This document shows positions 43,350 through 52,871 of a DNA stretch of 56,491 nt, one piece after another (the stretch's first letter is position 1; the number at the start of each line of letters is the position of its first letter). Source of the stretch: Thomasclavelia spiroformis (GTDB lineage: Bacteria > Bacillota_I > Bacilli_A > Erysipelotrichales > Coprobacillaceae); NCBI GenBank assembly GCA_018369555.1, contig JAGZCC010000006.1:1-56491 (forward strand). The letters run 5' to 3'. A program made the translations under genes and the position numbers. The notes beneath the pieces were generated by a model. It was not told the origin of the DNA, made no database searches, and saw only the letters and a program-made list of their open reading frames with translations.

Positions 43350-44654
43350 ATGGAAAAAATAGTAAATGTAATTGGTGCGGGGCTAGCGGGTGTTGAAGCT
43401 AGCTATCAGTTGGCAAAGCGTGGCTATAAGGTACGTTTATATGAGATGCGACCTAAGAAGATGACGCCAGCACACCATGGAGGAAATTTTGCGGAATTAG
43501 TTTGTTCGAATTCTTTAAGGGCTGATGGAACGACTAATGCTGTAGGTGTGTTGAAATGTGAGATGGAAATGCTCGATAGTATAGTTATTAAATATGCTCG
43601 AATTCATCAAGTTCCGGCGGGCGGAGCGTTGGCGGTGGATCGTGAGAATTTTTCGAAAGCGATTACTGAGTTTATTAAAAATCATCCGTTGATTGAAGTT
43701 GTTAATGAAGAGGTTGAAAAGTTTCCTGAAGGTAATACGATTATTGCTTCAGGACCGCTTACAAGTGATCGATTGTCAAATGCAATCAAAGATAAACTAG
43801 GTGAGGATTATTTTTATTTTTATGATGCAGCAGCGCCAATTGTGACAAAAGATAGTATTAATTTTGAAATTGCTTATTATAAATCTAGATATGATAAAGG
43901 TGATAATGAATATATTAATTGTCCTATGACTGAAGAACAGTTTAATGATTTTTATGATGCATTGATTAATGCGGAGGTTGTAAAACCTAAAGAATTTGAA
44001 GAAAAGTTTTTTGAAGGTTGTATGCCTTTTGAAGAGATGGCACGAAGAGGGAAACAAACATTATTATTTGGGCCGATGAAACCGGTAGGATTAAATACAC
44101 CTGAAGGAAAAAGACCATTTGCAGTGGTTCAATTGCGTCAGGATAATGTACAAGCTAGTTTATATAATATTGTTGGCTTTCAAACTCATTTAACATGGCC
44201 GGAACAAAAAAGAATTATTCATATGATTCCTGGCTTGGAAAATGCATCATTTGTTCGTTATGGGGTAATGCATCGAAATAGTTTTATTTGTTCACCAAAA
44301 CATCTATTAAATACATATCAATTAAAGCTGACAAATAATATTTTTATGGCTGGGCAAATTACAGGAGTCGAGGGGTATGTTGAATCGGCTCAAAGTGGGA
44401 TTGTAGCGGGTATTAATATGGCTAGATTATTAGAGGGTAAAGAACCGTTAGTTTTCCCTAAAGAGACGGTTATGGGGGCGTTAGCAAATTATATAACTAA
44501 TGCTTCAAAAGATGACTTTCAACCAATGAAAGCTAATTTTGGAATCTTACCGGATTTTCCTGTTAGAATTAAAAAGAAAGAGCGTAAGGAAGCCTATGCC
44601 ACTCGAGCGATTAATACAATGAAAGAATTTGTTGTAGAAAATGGACTTGGATAG
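43350..44654 (+). CDS. trmFO: Folate/FAD-dependent tRNA-U54 methyltransferase TrmFO
   Basis: The 434-residue flavoprotein makes m5U54 in tRNA with methylene-THF. The FAD site is VIGAGLAGVEASYQLAKRG (8-26), followed by YEMRPKKMTPAH and the family's FAELVCSNSLR. ATG 43350 follows AAAAGGTGAT; GTG 43341 overlaps that site. It overlaps xerC by 14 bases. Confidence 0.96.
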   Translation: MEKIVNVIGAGLAGVEASYQLAKRGYKVRLYEMRPKKMTPAHHGGNFAELVCSNSLRADGTTNAVGVLKCEMEMLDSIVIKYARIHQVPAGGALAVDRENFSKAITEFIKNHPLIEVVNEEVEKFPEGNTIIASGPLTSDRLSNAIKDKLGEDYFYFYDAAAPIVTKDSINFEIAYYKSRYDKGDNEYINCPMTEEQFNDFYDALINAEVVKPKEFEEKFFEGCMPFEEMARRGKQTLLFGPMKPVGLNTPEGKRPFAVVQLRQDNVQASLYNIVGFQTHLTWPEQKRIIHMIPGLENASFVRYGVMHRNSFICSPKHLLNTYQLKLTNNIFMAGQITGVEGYVESAQSGIVAGINMARLLEGKEPLVFPKETVMGALANYITNASKDDFQPMKANFGILPDFPVRIKKKERKEAYATRAINTMKEFVVENGLG

Positions 44655-45537
44655 ATTGATTGATGAGTATTTGGATTGTTTAAAATATGAACGTAATTAT
44701 TCAAATAATACAATTGCATCATATCGTCGTGAAATTGTACATTTTAAGGTTTATTTAATTCAAGAAGGAATTGATGATTATAATAATGTTGATTATTTGA
44801 TGCTGCGGGGATATTTAACTAAGTTATATGATAAAAATTTGGCTAAATCTAGTATTAATCATCGTTTAAGTGCGCTGAGGAGTTTTTTTGATTATTTATT
44901 AAAAGAAGAATTTATCAAAGATAATCCATTTAAATTAATAGAATCCCAAAAAATTGGGCAACGTAATCCGGATTTTCTTTTTCAAGAAGAAATGATCGAA
45001 TTATTGGATAGTATAGAAATTCAAGATGATTTAGGGGTTAGAAATAAAGCAATGTTAGAATTGATGTATGCTTCGGGGTTACGTTGTTCAGAAGTGGTTA
45101 ATTTACAAGTTAGTGATATTGATTTTAATCAGATGATCATTCTTGTTCACGGAAAAGGTGGAAAAGATCGCTATGTGCCTTTTCATGAATATGCTCGTGA
45201 TTGGTTGATTAAATATATTGATGAAGCAAGAAATAATTTGATGATTAAAAATGAAGGACATAATTTTGTTTTTGTTAATAAGAATGGTAATCCTTTAACT
45301 AATCGCGGAATTGAAAATATTGTTGATCGAATAACTTTTAAATATGATGCTACAAAAAAAATTCACCCGCATACGATTCGTCATTCATTTGCTACGCATT
45401 TATTAAATGCTGGTGCTGATATTCGAACTGTTCAAGAGTTATTAGGTCATAAAAATTTAGCGACAACGCAAGTGTATACGCACATTAGTAAAGATCATTT
45501 GAAAAAGGTTTATATGAAAACACATCCGCGTAGTTAA
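44641..45537 (+). CDS. xerC: Tyrosine recombinase XerC
   Basis: The 298-residue recombinase resolves chromosome dimers at dif. The N-terminal SAM-like core-binding domain (1-95) and the catalytic domain are present with R148 (SGLRCSE), K172 (GKGGKDR), H244/R247 (HPHTIRHSFATHLL), H270 (LLGHKNLATTQ) and nucleophile Y279. It lies next to trmFO as in many Firmicutes, which favours XerC over a phage integrase. Its start is inside trmFO. Confidence 0.92.
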   Translation: MDLDRLIDEYLDCLKYERNYSNNTIASYRREIVHFKVYLIQEGIDDYNNVDYLMLRGYLTKLYDKNLAKSSINHRLSALRSFFDYLLKEEFIKDNPFKLIESQKIGQRNPDFLFQEEMIELLDSIEIQDDLGVRNKAMLELMYASGLRCSEVVNLQVSDIDFNQMIILVHGKGGKDRYVPFHEYARDWLIKYIDEARNNLMIKNEGHNFVFVNKNGNPLTNRGIENIVDRITFKYDATKKIHPHTIRHSFATHLLNAGADIRTVQELLGHKNLATTQVYTHISKDHLKKVYMKTHPRS

Positions 45538-45553
45538 AAATGTAAAAAAAATC

Positions 45554-45582
45554 TTGAATGATAGAAAAAACTATGATAAAAT
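45554..45582 (+). promoter_or_regulatory. Promoter of rpsB-tsf
   Basis: -35 TTGAAT (45554-45559), a 17-base spacer and -10 TAAAAT (45577-45582) lie about 107 bases before rpsB. Confidence 0.6.
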
Positions 45583-45605
45583 TCAAAAGGTATGAAAAAT
45601 ACACA

Positions 45606-45658
45606 CATTATGGATTCATTTATCTAGTGCCTGTCGGTGATAAATGTTCGAAATAATG
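45606..45658 (+). ncRNA. Structured rpsB 5' leader
   Basis: Two nested perfect stems: inner CATTTATC/GATAAATG (45617-45624, 45639-45646) around a 14-base loop TAGTGCCTGTCGGT, and outer CATTAT/ATAATG (45606-45611, 45653-45658). It lies between the promoter and the real ribosome site. S2 leaders autoregulate rpsB in several bacterial groups, so this is a candidate S2 binding element. Confidence 0.5.
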
Positions 45659-45688
45659 GAGGAAAAAAACAAAAAGGAGGAAGTTACG

Positions 45689-46552
45689 ATGTCAGTAATT
45701 TCAATGAAAAAATTATTAGAAGTAGGTGTTCATTTTGGACATCAAACAAAAAGATGGAATCCTAAAATGGCTCCATATATCTTTACAGCAAGAAACGGAA
45801 TTTATATTATCGATTTACAAAAATCATCTAAAAAAATCGATGAAGCTTACAAAGCTATGAATGAAATCGCTGCTAAAGGTGGAAAAGTATTATTTGTTGG
45901 TACTAAAAAACAAGCTCAAGAAGCAGTAAAAGAAGAAGCAATTCGTTCTGGAAGTTTTTATGTAAATTCTCGTTGGTTAGGTGGAACTTTAACTAACTTT
46001 AAAACAATTCAAAAAAGAATCAAAAGATTAATTGAATTAGAAAAAATGGAAGCTGATGGAACTTTTGAATTATTACCTAAAAAAGAAGTAATCTTATTAA
46101 AAAAAGAAGCTGCTAAGTTAGAAAAGAACTTAGGTGGTATTAAAGAAATGAGAAGATTACCAAATGCATTATTTGTAGTTGATCCAAAAGCTGAACATAA
46201 TGCAGTAGCTGAAGCTAGAATCTTAGGTATTCCAGTATTTGGTATCGTTGATACTAACTGTGATCCAGATGAAGTGGATTATGTTATCCCAGCTAATGAT
46301 GATGCAATTAGAGCTGTTAAATTAATTGTTGCAGCTATGGCAGATGCTATTTGTGAAGCTAAAAATGAACCATTAACTGTAGCATATATTAAAGATGAAG
46401 ATGATAAAGAAGTATCTATGAATGATGCTATCACTTCAGTTGAAAATAATCAAAGAAGAGCTCCAAGAAACAAAGCTGGAAAACCATATCCAAGAAAAAA
46501 TAATGCTCCAAAAGCAACTAAAGAAGAAAAGACAGCTGGAACTGAAAATTAA
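45689..46552 (+). CDS. rpsB: 30S ribosomal protein S2
   Basis: The 287-residue protein opens MSVISMKKLLEVGVHFGHQTKRWNPKM and has YVNSRWLGGTLTNFKTI and PVFGIVDTNCDPDEVDY. It carries a Lys- and Pro-rich C-terminal tail of about 35 residues beyond the core. ATG 45689 has AAAGGAGGAAG upstream; the in-frame ATG at 45644 lies in the structured leader and is rejected. tsf follows after an attenuator-like hairpin. Confidence 0.98.
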   Translation: MSVISMKKLLEVGVHFGHQTKRWNPKMAPYIFTARNGIYIIDLQKSSKKIDEAYKAMNEIAAKGGKVLFVGTKKQAQEAVKEEAIRSGSFYVNSRWLGGTLTNFKTIQKRIKRLIELEKMEADGTFELLPKKEVILLKKEAAKLEKNLGGIKEMRRLPNALFVVDPKAEHNAVAEARILGIPVFGIVDTNCDPDEVDYVIPANDDAIRAVKLIVAAMADAICEAKNEPLTVAYIKDEDDKEVSMNDAITSVENNQRRAPRNKAGKPYPRKNNAPKATKEEKTAGTEN

Positions 46553-46564
46553 TCAAGGAAAATA

Positions 46565-46592
46565 AGGGAAAGCTTGGCTTTCTCTTTTTAAA
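46565..46592 (+). terminator. Hairpin between rpsB and tsf
   Basis: AGGGAAAGC/GCTTTCTCT (one G-T pair) with a 3-base loop and TTTT; likely a partial terminator within the operon. Confidence 0.65.
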
Positions 46593-46618
46593 TAAAGAAG
46601 ATAAAGGAGAAAATAAAA

Positions 46619-47506
46619 ATGGCAATTAGTGCAAAATTAGTAAAAGAATTACGTGAAAAAACTGGTGCTGGAATGATGGATTGTAAAAAAGCATTAGAAG
46701 CTTGTGATGGTGATATTGAAAAATCATTCGACTGGTTAAGAGAAAAAGGAATCGCAAAAGCTGCTAAAAAAGCTGATCGTATTGCTGCTGAAGGTTTAAC
46801 TACATTTGTAGTTGAGGGAGATACTGCTGCAATTGTTGAAGTTAACTCTGAAACTGACTTCGTTGCAAAAAACATTGAATTCCAAACATTAGTAAATACA
46901 ATTGCTAAAACTATCGCAGCAAACAAACCAGCAGATTTAGAAGCTGCATTAAACGTTGAAGTAGAAGGTAAAAAATTAGAAACAGTTATTGCTGAAGCTA
47001 GTGGTAAAATTGGAGAAAAATTAAGTTTAAGAAGATTTGAAGTTTTAACTAAAGAAGCTGATGAAGTATTCGGTGCTTATTCACATATGGGTGGAAAAAT
47101 GACTGCAATTGTTAAAGTTGCTAATTCTACTGATGAAAAAGCTCGTGATGTTGCTATGCATGTGGCAGCTTCAAATCCACAATATATTGATAGAACAGCT
47201 ATTCCTCAAGAAGTTTTAGATCATGAATTAACTGTATTAAAAGCTCAAGCTATGGAAGAAAATGCTAAAGCTGCTAAACCTAAACCAGAAAATATTATTG
47301 AAAAAATGGTTGAAGGTAGATTAAATAAAAACTTAAAAGAAATGTGTTTAGTTGATCAAGAATTTATTAAAAATCCTGATGAAACTGTAGCTAAATTCTT
47401 GGGTGATGGTAAAGTTTTAAATATGGTTAGATTCCAAGTTGGTGAAGGAATGGAAAAAAGAGAAGAAAACTTTGCTGAAGAAGTTGCTGCTCAAATGAAA
47501 GCTTAA
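46619..47506 (+). CDS. tsf: Elongation factor Ts
   Basis: The 295-residue nucleotide exchange factor for EF-Tu shows the N-terminal UBA-like LVKELREKTGAGMMDCKKAL with EACDGDIEKSFDWLREKG and the core TDFVAKNIEF and HVAASNPQYI. AAAGGAG precedes the ATG. It ends before a strong terminator, so rpsB-tsf form one unit. Confidence 0.98.
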   Translation: MAISAKLVKELREKTGAGMMDCKKALEACDGDIEKSFDWLREKGIAKAAKKADRIAAEGLTTFVVEGDTAAIVEVNSETDFVAKNIEFQTLVNTIAKTIAANKPADLEAALNVEVEGKKLETVIAEASGKIGEKLSLRRFEVLTKEADEVFGAYSHMGGKMTAIVKVANSTDEKARDVAMHVAASNPQYIDRTAIPQEVLDHELTVLKAQAMEENAKAAKPKPENIIEKMVEGRLNKNLKEMCLVDQEFIKNPDETVAKFLGDGKVLNMVRFQVGEGMEKREENFAEEVAAQMKA

Positions 47507-47533
47507 TTGTAATATTTAATAATTGAACAAAGT

Positions 47534-47574
47534 ATCCCTTTGATACGCTTTATAGCCTTTCAAAGGGATTTTTT
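47534..47574 (+). terminator. Terminator of rpsB-tsf
   Basis: A perfect 10-bp stem ATCCCTTTGA/TCAAAGGGAT with a 16-base loop and TTTTTT. Confidence 0.9.
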
Positions 47575-47590
47575 GTGAGGTTTTTGACGC

Positions 47591-47619
47591 TTGACGAAAA
47601 TAAAAAAATGTGATAAATT
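47591..47619 (+). promoter_or_regulatory. Promoter of pyrH-frr
   Basis: -35 TTGACG (47591-47596), 17-base spacer and -10 TAAATT (47614-47619), about 80 bases before pyrH. Confidence 0.55.
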
Positions 47620-47700
47620 TTTTAAAGATAATGTATTCATCATTGTTAATGATTGATGTGAATTATGCATGACTCTTAAAAAATATAAAAGGAGAGAATT

Positions 47701-48417
47701 ATGAAGTATAAGCGAGTGTTATTAAAATTAAGTGGTGAAGCTTTAGCAGGAGAAGATAAAATTGGTATAAATGCTAAAACTGTTGCAGATATTGCTAGAC
47801 AAATTAAAGATGCAAAGGATTTGGGAGTTGAAATAGCAATAGTTTGTGGTGGTGGAAATATTTGGCGTGGTAAAACTGGTGCGGATATGGGAATGGAACG
47901 TTCTAGTGCGGATTATATGGGGATGTTAGCAACTGTTATGAATGGTTTAGCGGTTCAAAATGCATTAGAAGCAATTGGTGTTCCAACTAGAGTTCTTTCA
48001 GCGATTGAGATGCGTCAAGTGGCTGAACCATATATTAGAAGACGTGCGATTCGTCATTTAGAAAAAGGAAGAATTGTAATTTTTGGTGCCGGTACAGGAA
48101 GTCCATTTTTTACAACAGATACAACAGCAGCTCTACGAGCAGCAGAAATTAACGCCGATGTTATTTTGATGGCTAAAAATGGTGTTGATGGTGTGTATTC
48201 TGCTGATCCAAAACTTGATCCAAATGCGGTACGTTTTGATGAAATTTCATACTTTGATGTTTTACAAAAAGATTTAAAGATTATGGATCAAACTGCAATT
48301 ACTTTATGTAAAGATAATGATATTGATCTATGTGTGTTTAATATGTCTGAAGATGGGAATATTGCTAAGGCATGTAATGGCGATAAAATTGGAACAACTA
48401 TTTCTGGAGGTAAATAA
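47701..48417 (+). CDS. pyrH: UMP kinase PyrH
   Basis: The 238-residue bacterial UMP kinase of the amino acid kinase fold shows LLKLSGEALAG, VCGGGNIWRG, FGAGTGSPFFTTDTTAALRA and MAKNGVDGVYSADP. AAAGGAGAG precedes the start. frr follows after 2 bases, the standard arrangement. Confidence 0.98.
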   Translation: MKYKRVLLKLSGEALAGEDKIGINAKTVADIARQIKDAKDLGVEIAIVCGGGNIWRGKTGADMGMERSSADYMGMLATVMNGLAVQNALEAIGVPTRVLSAIEMRQVAEPYIRRRAIRHLEKGRIVIFGAGTGSPFFTTDTTAALRAAEINADVILMAKNGVDGVYSADPKLDPNAVRFDEISYFDVLQKDLKIMDQTAITLCKDNDIDLCVFNMSEDGNIAKACNGDKIGTTISGGK

Positions 48418-48419
48418 AA

Positions 48420-48965
48420 ATGATTAATATGATTTTAGATGAAGCTAGTGAAAGAATGAGCAAAACAATTGATTCTTTTAAGCGTGATTTAACTACTGTT
48501 AGAACTGGTCGTGCTAATCCATCAATGCTTGATCGTGTTATGGTCAATTATTATGGGTCACCTACACCAATTAATCAAATGGCAGGTATTTCGGTTGTAG
48601 AAGGACGTCAATTAGTAATTAAACCGTATGATAAGTCGGTAATTAAAGATATTGAACATGGAATCTATGAAGCTGAATTAGGATTAACACCTCAAAATGA
48701 TGGTGAAATTATTCGTATTATGGTTCCTGCTTTAACAGAAGAACGCCGTAAAGAATTTGCTAAACAAGTATGGAAATTTGCAGAAAATGCTAAAGTTTCA
48801 ATTCGTAATATTCGTCGTGATAGTAATGATGAAATAAAAAAAGTTGATGGAAGTGAAGATGAAATTAAAGCAGGGCAAGAAAAAGTTCAAAAGTTAACTG
48901 ATAAATTTGTTAAAGAAATTGATGAAATTGCTAAGGTAAAAGAAAAAGAAATTATGACAGTATAA
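48420..48965 (+). CDS. frr: Ribosome recycling factor
   Basis: The 181-residue factor splits post-termination ribosomes with EF-G. It shows LTTVRTGRANPSMLDRVMVNYYGSPTPINQMA and IRRDSNDEIKK. ATG 48420 is 9 bases after GGAGG at the end of pyrH; the ATG at 48429 is too far. It is slightly short compared with the usual 185. A terminator follows. Confidence 0.98.
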   Translation: MINMILDEASERMSKTIDSFKRDLTTVRTGRANPSMLDRVMVNYYGSPTPINQMAGISVVEGRQLVIKPYDKSVIKDIEHGIYEAELGLTPQNDGEIIRIMVPALTEERRKEFAKQVWKFAENAKVSIRNIRRDSNDEIKKVDGSEDEIKAGQEKVQKLTDKFVKEIDEIAKVKEKEIMTV

Positions 48966-48969
48966 TATC

Positions 48970-49003
48970 AAAGATGCTAAGCTTACATTAGCATCTTTTT
49001 TTT
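48970..49003 (+). terminator. Terminator of pyrH-frr
   Basis: An 11-bp stem AAAGATGCTAA/TTAGCATCTTT with a 7-base loop followed by T residues. A TGGTATAAT extended -10 for uppS comes just after (about 49018-49023). Confidence 0.9.
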
Positions 49004-49052
49004 ATTGCTATTTTGTGGTATAATCTCGAGTAGTTAAACAGGAGGTTGACAA

Positions 49053-49808
49053 ATGTTTTTAAAGAAAAATAAGATTGAAGAAATTGATTATCATGATATA
49101 GATTTAGATAATATCCCAAAGCATATTGCTTTTATCATGGATGGAAATGGTCGTTGGGCAAAAAAAAGAAAAATGCCCCGTACTTATGGACATCATGAGG
49201 GAACCAAAACAATTCGTAATATTGCTTTAAAGTGTAATGAATTAAAAGTTGAAGCAATGACCGTTTATGCGTTTTCAACAGAAAATTTTGCTCGTCCTGA
49301 TAGTGAGGTACAATATATTTTTAAATTACCAAAAGATTTTTTTAATTCATACATGAAAGAATTAATGGAAAATAATGTTAAAATATGTACAATTGGACAT
49401 CTTGAAATGGCTCCAAAAGAAACACAAGATATTATTAATAAAGCTATTGAACAAACAAAGGATAATACGGGCTTAAAATTGTGTTTTGCTTTTATTTATG
49501 GTGGACGTGATGAAATTGTTTGGGCAAGTAAAAAACTTGCAAAGAAAGTTGAAGATAAACAAATTAAGGTTGAAGAAATTGATGAAAAAGTATTTGAAAA
49601 TGAATTGATGACTAGTGATTTGCCGGATGTTGATTTAATGGTACGAACAAGTGGAGAACAAAGATTGTCTAATTTTTTATTATGGCAATTAGCGTATGCG
49701 GAATTTGTATTTACTAATGTATTTTGGCCGGATTTTAATGATGATGAGTTATTAAAAGCAATCTGGTTATATCAAAATCGTGATCGACGTTTTGGAGGAT
49801 TAAAATAA
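49053..49808 (+). CDS. uppS: Isoprenyl transferase (undecaprenyl diphosphate synthase)
   Basis: The 251-residue cis-prenyltransferase makes the undecaprenyl carrier for wall synthesis. The signature HIAFIMDGNGRWAKKR holds catalytic D30; the later DLMVRTSGEQRLSNFLLWQLAYAE is conserved. AGGAGG precedes the ATG. Its product is what DUF368 proteins recycle. Its stop overlaps cdsA by one base. Confidence 0.97.
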   Translation: MFLKKNKIEEIDYHDIDLDNIPKHIAFIMDGNGRWAKKRKMPRTYGHHEGTKTIRNIALKCNELKVEAMTVYAFSTENFARPDSEVQYIFKLPKDFFNSYMKELMENNVKICTIGHLEMAPKETQDIINKAIEQTKDNTGLKLCFAFIYGGRDEIVWASKKLAKKVEDKQIKVEEIDEKVFENELMTSDLPDVDLMVRTSGEQRLSNFLLWQLAYAEFVFTNVFWPDFNDDELLKAIWLYQNRDRRFGGLK

Positions 49809-50590
49809 TGAAACAAAGAATTATTACTGCAATTTGTTTGATTGCTGTTGCTTTACCGTGTGTTATCCTTGGTGGCTATTTTTTTAAAGGCTTTATTGCT
49901 GTGGTATTGTTTGCGGCAGTTTTTGAAATGTTACGTATTTGTACAAGACCAAAAATAAAGTTATATATTTATCCATTAGTTGCTTTGTTTTTTGTTTATG
50001 GATTCATATTTGATCAAAATGATTTATTTTTAGCATCGTATGGAATTTTAGTTTATTTAGTTATTCTTTTTGCGGCAACTATTTTTGATGATACTTTAAC
50101 AATTGAGCGGACAAGTTATATTTTTACAATGGGGGTATTGATTTGCGGTGGTCTTCATGCATTGCTGGCTCTTCGAGATATTTATGGATTTGAATACTTG
50201 TTATTATTAGCATTAGCTACATATGGTAGTGATACTGGTGCATATTTTACTGGGGTAACGATTGGTAAACATAAATTAATTCCGCGACTTTCACCTAAAA
50301 AGACAATTGAAGGATCGATTGGTGGAATTATGCTTGGAACAATATTGTCAGTAGCTTATGCTAGTTATTTAGGAATAATTGAAACTAATCGAATTTTAAT
50401 TGTGGCATGTTTTGTTTTAACAATTACTGGTCAAGTAGGTGATTTAGTATTTAGTGCAGTAAAACGACATTTTGGAGTTAAAGATTATTCTAATTTATTA
50501 CCAGGACATGGTGGTGTTCTTGACCGAATTGATAGTATTTTATTTAATGCATTAGTATTAAGTTTCTTTTTAGTGATGGTGAGGGTATAA
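49808..50590 (+). CDS. cdsA: Phosphatidate cytidylyltransferase
   Basis: The 260-residue integral membrane enzyme makes CDP-diacylglycerol. About seven membrane helices are visible and the C-terminal signature is present: KRHFGVKDYSNLLPGHGGVLDRIDSI. GSDTGAYFTG and SPKKTIEGSIGG occur earlier. It overlaps uppS by one base and is one base before dxr. Confidence 0.96.
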   Translation: MKQRIITAICLIAVALPCVILGGYFFKGFIAVVLFAAVFEMLRICTRPKIKLYIYPLVALFFVYGFIFDQNDLFLASYGILVYLVILFAATIFDDTLTIERTSYIFTMGVLICGGLHALLALRDIYGFEYLLLLALATYGSDTGAYFTGVTIGKHKLIPRLSPKKTIEGSIGGIMLGTILSVAYASYLGIIETNRILIVACFVLTITGQVGDLVFSAVKRHFGVKDYSNLLPGHGGVLDRIDSILFNALVLSFFLVMVRV

Positions 50591-50591
50591 T

Positions 50592-51743
50592 ATGAAATAT
50601 ATAACTGTATTAGGTGTAACAGGGTCAATAGGTATGCAAACTGTTGATGTTGTAAAAAATCATTGCGAACGTTTTAAAATTGTAGCGATGTCAGCTGGTT
50701 ATAACATTGAAAAAGTTGAAGAAATTTTAAAGATAGTTGAAGTTGAGCATATTTGTGTGGTTAAAAAAGAAGATGCAAATTATTTACAAGCAAAGTATCC
50801 TGATAAAAAGGTTTATTATGGTAATGATGGTTTAGTAAAAATTGCTACTTTAGATGAAGTTGATATTGTTTTAAATGCGATTGTTGGTTTTGCAGGATTA
50901 GTGCCAACAATTGAAGCAATTAAAGCAAAAAAAGATATCGCACTTGCAAATAAGGAAACTTTAGTTGTTGCTGGGCATATAATTACTAAACTGGTAAAAG
51001 AAAAAGGTGTGAAGCTTTTGCCGGTAGACAGTGAACATTCAGCAATTTTTCAATCGTTAAATGGTGAAAATAGTAAAGAAATTAAAAAGATTATTTTAAC
51101 TGCAAGTGGCGGTAGTTTTAGAGATAAAAGTCGTGAAGAACTTATAGGAGTTAGTGTAGAAGAGGCATTGAATCATCCTAATTGGTCAATGGGGGCTAAA
51201 ATTACGATTGATAGTGCTACTTTATTTAATAAGGGTTTAGAGGTGATTGAGGCAAAATGGTTATTTGATGTTGACTATAATCAAATTGAAGTATTAATTC
51301 ATCCTGAAAGTATTGTTCATTCAATGGTTGAATTTATTGATAATTCGATTATTGGTCAATTAGGCAATCCAGATATGCGTTTACCAATTCAGTATGCACT
51401 AACTTATCCAAATCGTGATGTTTTAGTAGGTGGCGAAAGTTTGGACTTAGCTAAGGTCATGACATTAACATTTAAAAAACCAGACTATGAACGCTTTAGG
51501 GCCTTGAAACTTGCTTTTCAAGCAGGGATTGATGGCGGAAGTATGCCTTGTGTTTTAAATGGAGCTAATGAGCAAGCAAACGAATTATTTAGAAGTGGTA
51601 AGATTGAGTTTTTACAAATTGAAGAATTAGTGGAAAAGGCTTTAGCTTGCCATGAAAAAATTGAAAACCCTACTTTAAATGAATTAATTGATATTGATAG
51701 TTGGGCTCGTAACTTTGTATTAAATGAGATAGGAGAAGATTAA
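50592..51743 (+). CDS. dxr: 1-deoxy-D-xylulose 5-phosphate reductoisomerase
   Basis: The 383-residue enzyme commits the MEP isoprenoid pathway, which feeds UppS upstream. NADPH site LGVTGSIGMQTVDVV; ALANKETLVVAG, the metal and substrate segment LPVDSEHSAIFQSL, and SGGSFRD are present. Start ATG one base after cdsA. Its stop overlaps rseP. Confidence 0.97.
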   Translation: MKYITVLGVTGSIGMQTVDVVKNHCERFKIVAMSAGYNIEKVEEILKIVEVEHICVVKKEDANYLQAKYPDKKVYYGNDGLVKIATLDEVDIVLNAIVGFAGLVPTIEAIKAKKDIALANKETLVVAGHIITKLVKEKGVKLLPVDSEHSAIFQSLNGENSKEIKKIILTASGGSFRDKSREELIGVSVEEALNHPNWSMGAKITIDSATLFNKGLEVIEAKWLFDVDYNQIEVLIHPESIVHSMVEFIDNSIIGQLGNPDMRLPIQYALTYPNRDVLVGGESLDLAKVMTLTFKKPDYERFRALKLAFQAGIDGGSMPCVLNGANEQANELFRSGKIEFLQIEELVEKALACHEKIENPTLNELIDIDSWARNFVLNEIGED

Positions 51744-52822
51744 TGCAAACATTAATAAATATTATAGTTTTTATTCTAATATTAGGAATTGTTGTTTTAG
51801 TTCATGAATTAGGTCATTTTGTGACTGCAAAGCTTTTTGGAGTTTATTGTGCGGAGTTTTCAATTGGAATGGGGCCTAAATTATTCTCTAAAAAAATTGG
51901 AGAAACAGAATATGAAATTAGAGCATTGCCAATTGGCGGTTTTGTAAGTATGGCTGGTGAAGCTGATAATGATATAGAGGAATTTAAAGATGTGTCTTAT
52001 GAAAGAACAATTAAAGGAATTAGTTGTTGGAAAAAATGTATTGTTTTTTTAGCGGGTGTATTTATGAATTTCATTTTATCATTAGTTATTTTGATTGGGG
52101 TATATTGTTTTATTAATGTTCAAACAAATACACCGGAAATTGGGACTGTTAGCAAGGATAGTCCGGCAATGATGGCGGGATTAGAGGCTGGCGATGTGAT
52201 TTCTAAAATAACATATGATGGTGAAGAAAATATTATTGCATCTTTTAGTGATATTCAGGAAATATTAGATAATTCAAACATAAAATCTGATAGTGAACAA
52301 ATTAACTTAAAAGTTGAGATTGTTCGAGGTAGTAAGGTTTTAACTAGAGATGTTAATGCTAAATTTAATGCAGATAGTAATTCGTATATGATAGGGGTTA
52401 CTGCTGCAACTAGACAGTTAAGTTTTTTTGAAGCAGTAAATTATGGTTGGGATCAATTTGTTGAGATGTCGTTATTGATTTTTACAACTTTAGGTAAGTT
52501 GATTACAGATTCAGCCAATACAATTGGACAATTATCTGGACCGGCGGGCATTTATAGTGTTACATCACAAATCACAGCAACTGGTTCAATTAGTCAATTG
52601 CTTATATTATTGGCACTTTTATCTACTAATATTGGAATGTTTAATTTACTTCCAATTCCAGGATTAGATGGATGTCAGACGTTGTTTGCAGTGGTTGAAA
52701 AAATTATTGGTCGAGATATTCCTACTAAACTCAAATATATACTTCAGGTTGCTGGATTAGTATTAGTGTTTGGTTTGATGATTTATGTTACCATTAATGA
52801 TATTTCAAGAATGTTTGGTTAA
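51743..52822 (+). CDS. rseP: Site-2 protease RseP/RasP
   Basis: The 359-residue M50 membrane protease cuts anti-sigma factors and signal-peptide remnants inside the membrane. The zinc motif HELGH is at 21-25 in the first helix; a PDZ domain lies about 125-205; the second metal motif is NLLPIPGLDG in a later helix. Start overlaps the dxr stop by one base. A terminator follows. Confidence 0.96.
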   Translation: MQTLINIIVFILILGIVVLVHELGHFVTAKLFGVYCAEFSIGMGPKLFSKKIGETEYEIRALPIGGFVSMAGEADNDIEEFKDVSYERTIKGISCWKKCIVFLAGVFMNFILSLVILIGVYCFINVQTNTPEIGTVSKDSPAMMAGLEAGDVISKITYDGEENIIASFSDIQEILDNSNIKSDSEQINLKVEIVRGSKVLTRDVNAKFNADSNSYMIGVTAATRQLSFFEAVNYGWDQFVEMSLLIFTTLGKLITDSANTIGQLSGPAGIYSVTSQITATGSISQLLILLALLSTNIGMFNLLPIPGLDGCQTLFAVVEKIIGRDIPTKLKYILQVAGLVLVFGLMIYVTINDISRMFG

Positions 52823-52845
52823 AGGGAATTTAGTTCCCTTTTCTT
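52821..52845 (+). terminator. Terminator of the uppS-rseP unit
   Basis: AAAGGGAA/TTCCCTTT with a 5-base loop and T-rich tail begins at the rseP stop codon. Confidence 0.75.
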
Positions 52846-52871
52846 ATATAAATAAGATGTGAGGTGGAATA

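Noticed and set aside
45644..45688. Upstream in-frame start for rpsB giving MFEIMEEKNKKEE
   Set aside because: The extension lies in the structured leader, does not match S2 proteins, and the strong AAAGGAGG site fits ATG 45689.
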